A stretch of DNA of 6,447 nt, from positions 1 through 6,447 of the forward strand of contig JAJXZN010000155.1 in the NCBI GenBank assembly GCA_021780015.1, written 5' to 3'. A program made the position numbers and the translations under genes. Within the stretch, counting starts at the first letter, position 1; each line of letters starts with the position of its first letter. This document shows, piece by piece, positions 1-5,918 of this stretch. The notes beneath the pieces were generated by a model that was not told the DNA's origin, did not search any database, and was given only the letters and a program-made list of their open reading frames with translations. Origin of the DNA: Pseudomonadota bacterium. Lineage in GTDB: Bacteria; Pseudomonadota; Alphaproteobacteria; Rhizobiales; Beijerinckiaceae.

Positions 1-1023
1 CACGCCGCGCAAAATATTGGTGGCAAGCGCGGCCGCGGCGCCCAAATAGGCCAATTTGCCGGCAAAACTCAGCCAGCCGATATGATCGCTGAGCCAAGCC
101 GACAGTGGGACGAAGCCCTTACCGGACTTGGCGAGGGACGCGAGCCAGAGGTCATGCTGGGCCACCGCATTATCGAGGCCAGCGCCGACAAGAAACAGAA
201 CCAGCGCGGCGATGAGCAGCCGGCCCTGGCCGGCAAAAGCCCAGAAGGCCCGCAGCGCCGCCCCGGCCCGTCCCAGCGCACCGCCGGCATCGGCAACATC
301 GCGCACCATCGATTTATAATTGGCGATGGGATCGCCGGTAATGCCGAAGCTCGCCAGCCGGCTCTCGATCTTGCCGCGGTTGGTTCGCGCAAATGTGTCG
401 ACTTGCGATCCAGCCGATTCAAAGAGAATGGTTTCGGTCAGCCGCCCGCGGCGGTTCTCGATTTCGTGTAACGATTGGCGTTCGGAATCGAGCCGGCGCC
501 GGGCCTCGTCGAGCCGCTGCGCTGCCTCGCGCGCGACGACATGCGGGTCACGGACCGCATGGGCCGCTTCACGCACGAATTCCGGATAAGCGGCGCCCAA
601 TTTGTCATAGACCGCTCCGGCAAGGGCCACGCTCGGCTCGCCGTCGAGCGAGGCGGCATCAATCCGCACAATATGGATCCGCCGCACCATCGTCTCGCCG
701 GGCGCGGCACTCAGCGCCTCGACATCGCCGAGCAGTGCCGCCAGCGCAAAGCTTTTGCCCGCCCCGGAGCGGCCAAGAAGGCCGATGGTCAGCGGCGTCT
801 CGGCATCGCGATGCGCCGCGAGTTCGGCAAGAGGCCGCAGGGCAGCCATCTGCCCCAGGGAGTCGGTGCCGCGCGGGAGATCGGCGGCGAAAATACTGCC
901 GCGCGGTTTTGCCGGCGGCGGCGGCGCCGCGTTCGAACGGTTCGGCTGCGCCGGAAGGCTCGGGGCGATCGGCTCGGCGCGGGCCGGATTTTTGCTGAGA
1001 TCGCGCGTTTCGACATCGGTCAC
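1..1023 (-). CDS. KAP-family P-loop NTPase with membrane segments, N-terminal part (runs off left edge)
   Basis: The frame is open from the start codon to the left edge: 341 codons with no stop, so the C-terminus is missing. Residues 1-41 form a low-complexity Pro/Ala-rich N-terminus. A 'DSLGQMAALRPLAELAAH' lead-in follows (about 54-71), then a beta-strand and Walker A loop GRSGAGKS at 84-91 (TIGLLGRSGAGKSF). Residues about 163-197 are rich in Arg, Glu and Leu and could form a coiled coil. Two hydrophobic segments lie at about 269-287 and 317-338. KAP NTPases characteristically carry transmembrane helices inserted between Walker A and Walker B; here Walker B would lie beyond the window. KAP proteins are predicted membrane-associated ATPases whose role in bacteria is mostly unknown, so no substrate can be named. 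I chose the GTG at 1023 because AAAGGA sits 8 nt upstream. An in-frame ATG at 1050 is the alternative but has no clear Shine-Dalgarno sequence. Sure of the P-loop and the coding frame; fairly sure of the KAP assignment. Confidence 0.72.
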   Translation of the reverse strand, partial: MTDVETRDLSKNPARAEPIAPSLPAQPNRSNAAPPPPAKPRGSIFAADLPRGTDSLGQMAALRPLAELAAHRDAETPLTIGLLGRSGAGKSFALAALLGDVEALSAAPGETMVRRIHIVRIDAASLDGEPSVALAGAVYDKLGAAYPEFVREAAHAVRDPHVVAREAAQRLDEARRRLDSERQSLHEIENRRGRLTETILFESAGSQVDTFARTNRGKIESRLASFGITGDPIANYKSMVRDVADAGGALGRAGAALRAFWAFAGQGRLLIAALVLFLVGAGLDNAVAQHDLWLASLAKSGKGFVPLSAWLSDHIGWLSFAGKLAYLGAAAALATNILRGV

Positions 1024-1031
1024 GTTGCCGT

Positions 1032-1037
1032 TCCTTT
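1032..1037 (-). promoter_or_regulatory. Ribosome binding site deciding the GTG start of the KAP-family gene
   Basis: On the minus strand AAAGGA is followed by 8 nt and then GTG at 1023. The in-frame ATG 27 nt upstream (1050) has no comparable purine run, and this site would lie inside the longer reading frame. It favours the GTG start. Confidence 0.5.
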
Positions 1038-1071
1038 CGAGCACATCCATATGGAATTTGTGGCCTTTCGG

Positions 1072-1128
1072 CCTAAAGCGGGAGACGGAAAAAGCCGATG
1101 CCGGTCTTTCGCAAGGTCCCGCTCTAAA
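1072..1128 (-). repeat. REP-like imperfect palindrome/hairpin in the KAP gene leader
   Basis: Read on the minus strand, TTTAGAGCGGGA (1128-1117) can pair with TCCCGCTTTAGG (1083-1072): nine Watson-Crick and three G-U pairs, enclosing a 33-nt middle. The middle can fold further, with GAAAGACCG against CGGCTTTTT around a GCAT loop. The 'agagcggga ... tcccgctct' arms resemble short dispersed palindromes common in intergenic regions of Hyphomicrobiales genomes; this is from memory and no search was possible. It would lie in the 5' leader of the KAP-family gene if transcription starts upstream of it. Pairing is seen directly; membership of a repeat family is inferred. Confidence 0.45.
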
Positions 1129-1277
1129 TCGAGAATCGACCACGTTCATTATTTTGGATCAACCGAACTTCGCCGCGCGGGCTCGGGCGCGCCAAACCAG
1201 GTTGCTCCGATCAGGGTGATCTCGGCGCGCAAGTCACCACCCGATTGTGACGACCAAAAGACCAAGCTGTCATCAAA

Positions 1278-1291
1278 AAACAAGCTTGTTT
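1278..1291. promoter_or_regulatory. 14-bp perfect palindrome upstream of ettA
   Basis: AAACAAGCTTGTTT is a perfect palindrome about 90 bp before the ettA start codon, sitting in a locally A-rich patch. It has the size and symmetry of a dimeric-regulator site, but I do not recognise a known operator. It has no spacer, so it is a poor hairpin and not a terminator. Function unknown. Confidence 0.3.
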
Positions 1292-1380
1292 GCACAATGT
1301 CGATGCCGCTGGACCGCGGCCGTCGAGACGATTAGAAAGCGGCCAATTCCCAACAATCAAATGAGTGAGAAAAGCCTGCT

Positions 1381-3033
1381 ATGGCGCGGCAATTTATCTA
1401 TCACATGCAAGGTTTGACCAAGACCTATCCCGGCGGCAAGAAGGTCTTGGAAAACGTCAACCTTTCCTTCTACCCGGATGCCAAGATCGGCGTCCTGGGC
1501 ATCAACGGCGCCGGCAAATCCACGCTCCTGCGCATCATGGCCGGGATCGATAAGGAGTTCAGCGGCGAAGGCTTCGTCGCGGAGGGAGCGCGGACGGGCT
1601 ACCTGCCGCAGGAACCCCAGCTCGACGAAGATCTCGACGTGCGCGGCAACGTCATGCAAGGCGTCGCCGCCAAGCAAGCGATCCTCGACCGCTACAACGA
1701 ACTCGCCATGAATTATTCGGACGAGACGGCGGACGAGATGACCAAATTGCAGGACGAAATCGAGGCGCAGGGCCTGTGGGATCTCGATTCCCAAGTCGAT
1801 CAGGCGATGGAGGCGCTCGGCTGCCCGCCCAACGACTGGCCGGTCGACAAGCTCTCGGGCGGCGAGCGCCGCCGCGTCGCGCTCTGCCGGCTGCTGCTCG
1901 AAAAGCCGGAATTGCTGCTGCTCGACGAGCCGACCAACCATCTCGACGCCGAGACCGTCAACTGGCTGGAGGGGCACTTGCGGGCCTATCCCGGCGCCAT
2001 CCTGATCGTCACTCACGACCGCTATTTTCTCGACAATGTGACCGGCTGGATCCTGGAGCTCGATCGCGGCCGCGGCATTCCTTACGAGGGCAATTATTCT
2101 GCGTGGCTCCTGCAGAAGCAGAAGCGCCTCTTGCAGGAATCGCGCGAAGAAGCCGCCCGCGTCAAACAATTGGAAGCGGAAGCCGGCTGGATCGCGTCAA
2201 GCCCCAAGGCGCGGCAGGCGAAATCGAAGGCGCGCATCCAGCGCTATGAGGACTTGCTCGCCAAGCAGAACGACCGCGCGCCGAGCGCCGCGCAGATCGT
2301 CATTCCGATCGGCGAACGGCTCGGCAACAATGTGATCGACGTCGAGAACCTGTCGAAGGGGTTCGGCGACAAACTGCTCATCGACAATCTGTCGTTCAAA
2401 TTGCCGCCGGGCGGCATCGTCGGCGTCATCGGTCCGAACGGGGCCGGCAAAACGACGCTCTTTCGCATGATCACTGGCCAGGACAAGCCGGATGCCGGCA
2501 CGATCACGATCGGCGAAAGCGTGCATCTCGGTTATGTCGATCAGTCGCGCGACGCGCTCGATCCCGGCAAGAACGTGTGGGAAGAGATTTCCGGCGGCAA
2601 CGATCTGATCCTGCTCGGCAAGCGGGAGGTGAACTCGCGCGCCTATGTCTCGGCCTTCAATTTCAAAGGCTCGGATCAGCAAAAGAAGGTCGGCCAGCTC
2701 TCCGGCGGCGAGCGCAACCGCGTCCATCTTGCCAAAATGCTGAAATCAGGCGCCAATCTGCTCCTGCTCGACGAGCCGACCAACGATCTCGACGTCGATA
2801 CCCTCCGCGCGCTCGAGGAAGCGCTGATGGAATTCGCCGGCTGCGTGTTGGTGACGTCGCACGATCGCTTCTTCCTGGACCGGATCGCGACGCACATGCT
2901 CGCCTTCGAGGGCGACAGCCATGTCGAATGGTTCGAGGGGAATTTCGCCGATTACGAGGAAGACAAGAAGCGCCGTCTCGGCATCGACAGCGTGATCCCG
3001 CACCGGATCAAATATAAAAAATTCTCGCGATAA
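1381..3033 (+). CDS. ettA: Energy-dependent translational throttle protein EttA (ABC-F ATPase)
   Basis: Complete 550-residue ABC-F protein, close to the roughly 555 residues of E. coli EttA. The N-terminus ([20 protein letters not shown]) and the stretch [20 protein letters not shown] match EttA closely. ABC domain 1 has Walker [10 protein letters not shown] (40-48), an EttA-type arm insertion (about 95-135), signature LSGGE (158-162), Walker B with D182-E183 and switch His212. The basic, helical linker at about 240-300 corresponds to the P-site tRNA interaction motif. ABC domain 2 has Walker [10 protein letters not shown] (351-359), signature LSGGE (440-444), Walker B D464-E465 and His494. 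There is no membrane segment, as expected for ABC-F. In E. coli EttA binds the ribosomal E site and gates entry into elongation according to the ATP/ADP ratio; the same cytosolic role is inferred here. ATG 1381 fits the conserved N-terminus. The gene appears monocistronic, converging with the next one. Both ATPase sites look intact. Confidence 0.96.
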   Translation: MARQFIYHMQGLTKTYPGGKKVLENVNLSFYPDAKIGVLGINGAGKSTLLRIMAGIDKEFSGEGFVAEGARTGYLPQEPQLDEDLDVRGNVMQGVAAKQAILDRYNELAMNYSDETADEMTKLQDEIEAQGLWDLDSQVDQAMEALGCPPNDWPVDKLSGGERRRVALCRLLLEKPELLLLDEPTNHLDAETVNWLEGHLRAYPGAILIVTHDRYFLDNVTGWILELDRGRGIPYEGNYSAWLLQKQKRLLQESREEAARVKQLEAEAGWIASSPKARQAKSKARIQRYEDLLAKQNDRAPSAAQIVIPIGERLGNNVIDVENLSKGFGDKLLIDNLSFKLPPGGIVGVIGPNGAGKTTLFRMITGQDKPDAGTITIGESVHLGYVDQSRDALDPGKNVWEEISGGNDLILLGKREVNSRAYVSAFNFKGSDQQKKVGQLSGGERNRVHLAKMLKSGANLLLLDEPTNDLDVDTLRALEEALMEFAGCVLVTSHDRFFLDRIATHMLAFEGDSHVEWFEGNFADYEEDKKRRLGIDSVIPHRIKYKKFSR

Positions 3034-3085
3034 CGCTGGGTCCGGAACGCGACAGGACGAAGACCGCGCACAAGCGTAGAGAGGG

Positions 3086-3109
3086 CTGGAACGCGAAACC
3101 GCGTTCCAG
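3086..3109. terminator. Strong hairpin between convergent ettA and the UPF0145-like gene
   Basis: CTGGAACGCG (3086-3095) and CGCGTTCCAG (3100-3109) form a perfect 10-bp stem with an AAAC loop. It lies 52 nt after the ettA stop and 16 nt before the end of the converging minus-strand gene, where a bidirectional terminator is expected. Neither strand has a downstream T tract, so it is not a canonical intrinsic terminator. It may instead block 3' exonucleases or mark a factor-dependent end. The core GGAACGCG also occurs at 3044-3051. Confidence 0.45.
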
Positions 3110-3125
3110 ATCCGAAATCCGAAAA

Positions 3126-3410
3126 TCAGGCCCGCATCAATTTGACGGCGAGGCCGCTGACACTGACCCGCTGCAGCGTCGCCGCGCCGGGCAGGTCGCC
3201 ATCGTCGGCATGGTCAACGCCGTAATCGACTTCGATGATCGCATCGGCATCGCAATCCTCGGCGACGTCGACGAGGTTCTCGAGCGCCTTGGCCTTGTAG
3301 AATTCTTGAGTCACCGCGGAGCGGCGCCCGTGCCAGCCCGAAGCGGCATGAATGCGGCCGATCGGCACGACCTTCACCCCTTCGATGTCGTTATCGTAAA
3401 TGATCCGCAT
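3126..3410 (-). CDS. Small protein resembling the YbjQ/UPF0145 family
   Basis: A 94-residue soluble protein without signal peptide or membrane segment. The middle, 'FYKAKALENLVDVAEDCDADAIIEVDYGVD' in outline (37-66), and the end, RVSVSGLAVKL (81-91), follow the YbjQ/UPF0145 pattern: a helix with conserved Ala-Leu spacing, an 'ADAIIxVDY' strand, and a final 'VSVSGTAVK'-like strand. That family is small, often annotated as heavy-metal-binding domain proteins, and assembles into rings; its physiological role is not established. Here only one cysteine (Cys53) and three histidines are present, so metal binding is uncertain. The YbjQ glycine-rich N-terminal half is poorly conserved. I chose ATG 3410 because AAGGA (3419-3423) lies 8 nt upstream; an in-frame ATG at 3419 would sit on top of that site. 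It is convergent with ettA and has no linked operon partner. Confidence 0.68.
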   Translation of the reverse strand: MRIIYDNDIEGVKVVPIGRIHAASGWHGRRSAVTQEFYKAKALENLVDVAEDCDADAIIEVDYGVDHADDGDLPGAATLQRVSVSGLAVKLMRA

Positions 3411-3636
3411 ACTTCTCATCCTTCATTCGTCCGGTTCTGAACGTCCGCCCGTTCAACACCGTCGGCATTTTCTTTCAGGTCTCTTCGGGCCTCTCTCCCT
3501 TGCGACGCGCTTCGCTTCTCATTGGCGTTCGCCGCAGTCTCTTCAACGTGCTCGCGCTCCGCGGCGCAAACTTGATGAGATTGTGGCTTTGTACGTGTCG
3601 CTGAAACTATGCGTTCACAATGCTTTAAAACTTCGT

Positions 3637-3666
3637 TTCGAATCGCACGCACCATGTTGATTCGAA
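3637..3666. repeat. 8-bp inverted repeat, 14-nt spacer
   Basis: TTCGAATC (3637-3644) and GATTCGAA (3659-3666) are perfect reverse complements. The stem can be extended by CGT/ACG outside if one T is bulged. It could be an RNA hairpin or a protein site; no family recognised. Confidence 0.4.
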
Positions 3667-3780
3667 CGAACAACAATTTGCTGCGTGCGGTTAACGAAAG
3701 CTATGTGAAACTGCACAGCCTCGCGTGTTTGTCGCTTGATGTGTTGTCTGTGCCATGCCCGCGACGTGTGTTCCCACACA

Positions 3781-3813
3781 ACAGAGACACTTCACCATTT
3801 ATTTCGTCTCTGT
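3781..3813. repeat. 8-bp inverted repeat, 17-nt spacer
   Basis: ACAGAGAC (3781-3788) and GTCTCTGT (3806-3813) are perfect reverse complements around an A/T-rich 17-nt spacer. No T tract follows, so it is not an intrinsic terminator on the plus strand. Confidence 0.4.
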
Positions 3814-3900
3814 AATTCGAGTACACGCGCGCTCGCATGACATCCATGCGTATAAGTCGCCCTAGCTGAACGGCAGCCAAATACATTCCGGCGAAAACGT

Positions 3901-3917
3901 GAGCGCGTGCCGCGCTC
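3901..3917. repeat. GC-rich 7-bp hairpin upstream of the sahR promoter
   Basis: GAGCGCG (3901-3907), loop TGC, CGCGCTC (3911-3917). It ends 28 bp before the proposed -35 element. It may be a small terminator-like stem shielding the operon promoter, or part of a longer leader if transcription starts further upstream. A run of four T follows only after 20 nt, so it is not a standard terminator. Confidence 0.35.
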
Positions 3918-3945
3918 TGGGCGACCCTTGGAAGGACCTTTTCAC

Positions 3946-3974
3946 TTTACAATATAAAGATATCTTTATATGGT
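3946..3974 (+). promoter_or_regulatory. Putative promoter of the sahR-metF-metH operon
   Basis: TTTACA (3946-3951, one mismatch from TTGACA) is followed by exactly 17 bp and TATGGT (3969-3974, four of six matches to TATAAT). The 20-bp palindrome fills the spacer. Transcription would then begin near 3981-3982, on the A of an in-frame ATG, giving a leaderless message. An alternative -10, TACAAT at 3948-3953, matches the consensus better, but its best upstream partner TTGGAA (3928-3933) is only 14 bp away. The promoter is inferred from sequence alone. Confidence 0.45.
3952..3971. promoter_or_regulatory. SahR-type operator, 20-bp perfect palindrome
   Basis: ATATAAAGATATCTTTATAT is a perfect palindrome in an otherwise GC-rich genome. 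Its length and AT-rich symmetric halves are typical of ArsR-family operators. From memory it agrees closely with the motif described for SahR, the SAH-responsive regulator of methionine-cycle genes in Proteobacteria. It lies immediately before, and over the possible upstream start codon of, a gene encoding an ArsR-methyltransferase fusion and the met genes behind it. Bound protein would cover the -35/-10 region, so autorepression is the simplest reading. Confidence 0.8.
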
Positions 3975-3981
3975 ATCTGTA

Positions 3982-4998
3982 ATGACCCAGGCGACAGACC
4001 CGGCGCTTTCCTTCGACTCGCTGCTGACGGCACTCGCCGCGGCGGGCGAGCCGACGCGCTTGCGCCTGCTGGCCTTGCTCGCCGAAGCCGAATTGACGGT
4101 GACCGAACTGGTCACGATCCTCGGCCAATCGCAGCCGCGAATCTCACGGCATCTCAAGCTCTTGGTCGAAGCCGGATTGGTCGAGCGTCACCGCGAGGGC
4201 GCCTGGGTCTTTTTCCTTGCGGCAAGCAGCGGACCGGCAGGCCGGCTGCTTTCGACCGTCCTCGCCATGCTCGCGCCGGGCGACGCGACCCGCTCCGCCG
4301 ACCGCGGCCGGCTTGCCGAAGTCCGGCGTCTCCGGGCCGAACAGGCCGCCCGTTACTTTGCCGCCCATGCGGCGGATTGGGACCAGATCAGAGCACTGCA
4401 TATCCGCGAGGAACGGGTCGAAGCTGCGATCAATGAATTCGTCGGCCGGGCGCCGCTCCATGCCCTGCTCGACCTCGGCACGGGCACCGGTCGGATGCTC
4501 GAACTTCTGGCGCCGCGCGCCGGCCGTGCCGTCGGCATCGACCAGTCGCCGCAGATGCTCGCCCTCGCCCGCGCCCGGATCGAGAAGGCCGGGCTGCGCA
4601 ATGTCCAGCTCCGCCAGGGCGACATCTATGCCCTGCCGGTCGAGCATGATGGCTACGACCTCGTCATCGTCCATCAAGTGCTGCACTATCTTGACGATCC
4701 CGCCCGTGCCGTGCGCGAAGCCGCGCGTGCCCTGCGCCCATCCGGGCGTTTGCTGATCGTCGATTTCGCCCCCCATGAAGAAGAAAGCCTGCGCACGGCG
4801 CATGCGCACCGCAGGCTCGGCTTCTCGGGCGAGGAGATCGCCGACCTGCTGCAAGAGGCTGGTCTGGAGGTCATCGGACGGCGCGATCTTGTGCCGAGCA
4901 AGAAGGATGGCGGCAAGCTCACCGTCTCCCTTTGGCTCGGCCGCGACCGCCGCACCATCGCCGACCCCGTCCCGCTCACCAATCGCGAGTTTGCCTGA
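3982..4998 (+). CDS. sahR: SahR-like regulator: ArsR-family winged helix fused to a SAM-methyltransferase-like domain
   Basis: Protein of 338 residues from ATG 3982 (342 from ATG 3970; numbering below is from the longer start). An ArsR winged helix occupies about 18-85, with LAAAGEPTRLRLLALLAE leading in and recognition helix SQPRISRHLKLLVEAGLV (54-71). The C-terminal half is a class I methyltransferase fold: motif I LLDLGTGTGRMLELL (166-180), the acidic residue after strand 2 in GIDQS (D191), QGDIYALP (216-223), a DLVIVHQVLHYLDDP stretch (230-244) and LRPSGRLLIVDFAPHE (255-270). The whole protein has no cysteine, so the metal-binding Cys box of arsenic or zinc ArsR sensors is absent. Together with the adjacent palindrome and metF-metH this supports a SAH/SAM sensor controlling methyl-cycle genes. 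Whether it also methylates anything is unknown. The 3982 start is preferred because 3970 overlaps the operator and neither has a Shine-Dalgarno sequence; 3970 remains possible. Confidence 0.85.
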   Translation: MTQATDPALSFDSLLTALAAAGEPTRLRLLALLAEAELTVTELVTILGQSQPRISRHLKLLVEAGLVERHREGAWVFFLAASSGPAGRLLSTVLAMLAPGDATRSADRGRLAEVRRLRAEQAARYFAAHAADWDQIRALHIREERVEAAINEFVGRAPLHALLDLGTGTGRMLELLAPRAGRAVGIDQSPQMLALARARIEKAGLRNVQLRQGDIYALPVEHDGYDLVIVHQVLHYLDDPARAVREAARALRPSGRLLIVDFAPHEEESLRTAHAHRRLGFSGEEIADLLQEAGLEVIGRRDLVPSKKDGGKLTVSLWLGRDRRTIADPVPLTNREFA

Positions 4999-5918
4999 TG
5001 GCTCTGGCCGACTTTTCCGCTGCCCTGCCGCGCGCCAGCCGCCGCATCTGCACGGGCATGAACGTCTCTTTCGAATTCTTCCCGCCGCAGACGGAGGAGA
5101 TGGAGCGGACGCTGTGGACCTCGATCGAACGGCTGGCGCCGCTGGCGCCGGAATTCGTCTCGGTGACCTATGGCGCCGGCGGCTCGACGCGCGAGCGCAC
5201 CCATGCCACGGTCGCCCGCATCGTTCGCGAGACCACGATCAAGCCCGCCGCGCATCTCACCTGCGTCGGCGCAACCTGCGCCGAGGTCGATGAAATCGCC
5301 CGCTCCTATTGGGAGATCGGCGTACGCCATATCGTGGCCTTGCGCGGCGATCCGCCGGGGGGCGTCGCAGGTCGGTTCCACCCGCATCCCGAAGGCTATG
5401 CCAGTTCGACCGCCCTGGTCGCCGGGCTGAGACGCCTCGCCGATTTCGAGATCAGCGTCTCGACCTATCCCGAGGGCCATCCCGAAAGCGCCTCGATCGA
5501 TCAGGATATCGACGCGCTGAAAGCCAAGATCGATGCCGGGGCGACGCGGGCGATCACCCAGTTCTTCTTCGAGAACGAGGTCTATTTCCGTTTCCTCGAC
5601 AAAGCCCGCGCCAGCGGCATCAATATCCCGATCATTCCCGGCATCGTCCCGGTGCAGAACTTCCGCCAAACGGCGCGGTTCGCCGAAAGGGCCGGCGCCA
5701 GCGTGCCGGCTTGGCTCGCCGAGCGTTTCGAAGGGCTCGATGACGATCCGACGACGCGCCGCCTGATCGCCGCGACGATTGCGGCCGAGCAGGTGTTCGA
5801 CCTCGTTGACGCCGGCATCGAGCATTTCCATTTCTACACGATGAACCGCGCGGATCTCGTCTATGCGATCTGCCACTTGATCGGCCTGCGGCCGAAAGCC
5901 GAGACGAAAGACCTCTGA
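4998..5918 (+). CDS. metF: 5,10-methylenetetrahydrofolate reductase MetF
   Basis: Complete 306-residue MetF, close to the E. coli enzyme (296). It reduces 5,10-methylene-THF to 5-methyl-THF in the cytosol with FAD, supplying the methyl donor for methionine synthase. Family landmarks in order: NVSFEFFPPQ (22-31) with Glu26, equivalent to the E. coli catalytic Glu28; VSVTYGAGGSTRERTH (54-69); AAHLTC (84-89); RHIVALRGDPP (110-120) with Asp118, equivalent to Asp120; ITQFFF (186-191) with Gln188, equivalent to Gln183; IIPGIVPV (212-219); HFYTMNRA (278-285). All key residues are present, so it should be active. The ATG at 4998 overlaps the stop of the preceding regulator by one base (TGATG), suggesting translational coupling. 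It also gives an N-terminal length like E. coli MetF. A second ATG at 5058, just before NVSFEFF, would be short for the family. Frame extension upstream to 4932 lies inside the regulator gene and is not needed. Confidence 0.97.
   Translation: MALADFSAALPRASRRICTGMNVSFEFFPPQTEEMERTLWTSIERLAPLAPEFVSVTYGAGGSTRERTHATVARIVRETTIKPAAHLTCVGATCAEVDEIARSYWEIGVRHIVALRGDPPGGVAGRFHPHPEGYASSTALVAGLRRLADFEISVSTYPEGHPESASIDQDIDALKAKIDAGATRAITQFFFENEVYFRFLDKARASGINIPIIPGIVPVQNFRQTARFAERAGASVPAWLAERFEGLDDDPTTRRLIAATIAAEQVFDLVDAGIEHFHFYTMNRADLVYAICHLIGLRPKAETKDL

Larger units (their letters stand above)
1024..1380. other. Divergent intergenic region between the KAP-family gene and ettA, no gene seen
   Basis: These 357 bp separate two genes transcribed away from each other, so they should hold both promoters. 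The open frames crossing the region are antisense extensions opposite the KAP gene and show no recognisable protein. Visible content is the imperfect hairpin at 1072-1128, the 14-bp palindrome at 1278-1291 and, just before the ettA start, an A/G-rich stretch (GAGAAAAG) that could serve as a weak ribosome binding site. TTGTGA at 1245-1250 could be a -35 element for ettA, but no convincing -10 partner is seen. I cannot place either promoter with confidence. Confidence 0.6.
3411..3945. other. Long intergenic gap without a convincing gene
   Basis: About 535 bp between the divergent UPF0145-like gene and the methionine operon. Reading frames of up to 86 codons exist on both strands, but none has a good ribosome binding site, a recognisable product or the G/C-ending codon choice of the neighbours. 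The stretch 3590-3860 is visibly richer in A/T than the coding regions. Three inverted repeats are seen at 3637-3666, 3781-3813 and 3901-3917. TATAAG at 3851-3856 looks like a -10 element, but I find no matching -35. The gap could hold a small RNA or a decayed gene; nothing seen decides this. Confidence 0.55.

Noticed and set aside
82..1335. Plus-strand open frames of up to 286 codons opposite the KAP-family gene
   Set aside because: The minus-strand frame has a Walker A loop, membrane segments and a good ribosome binding site; the plus frames start at poor sites and show no domain.
1357..2727. Minus-strand open frames of 270 and 176 codons opposite ettA
   Set aside because: Shadows of a complete ettA with all its ABC motifs intact; no domain or ribosome binding site supports them.
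3416..3676. 86-codon minus-strand frame ending in an ATGA overlap with the possible upstream start of the UPF0145-like gene
   Set aside because: It needs a TTG start without a ribosome binding site, uses codons the neighbours avoid (AGA, CGA, TTA, ATA), is very hydrophilic and resembles no protein I know. The overlap is probably chance.
3400..3815. Plus-strand frames of 68-86 codons in the long intergenic gap
   Set aside because: No ribosome binding site, no G/C-ending codon preference and no recognisable product.
3880..3969. SAM-II, SAM-V or SAH riboswitch before the met operon
   Set aside because: I looked for the conserved core sequences and pseudoknot arrangement and did not see them. 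The region holds a simple GC hairpin, and the DNA operator explains methionine-cycle control.
3970..4998. Arsenic or metal-responsive ArsR regulator, or arsenite methyltransferase
   Set aside because: No cysteine anywhere in the protein, no ars genes nearby, and the neighbours are metF and metH.
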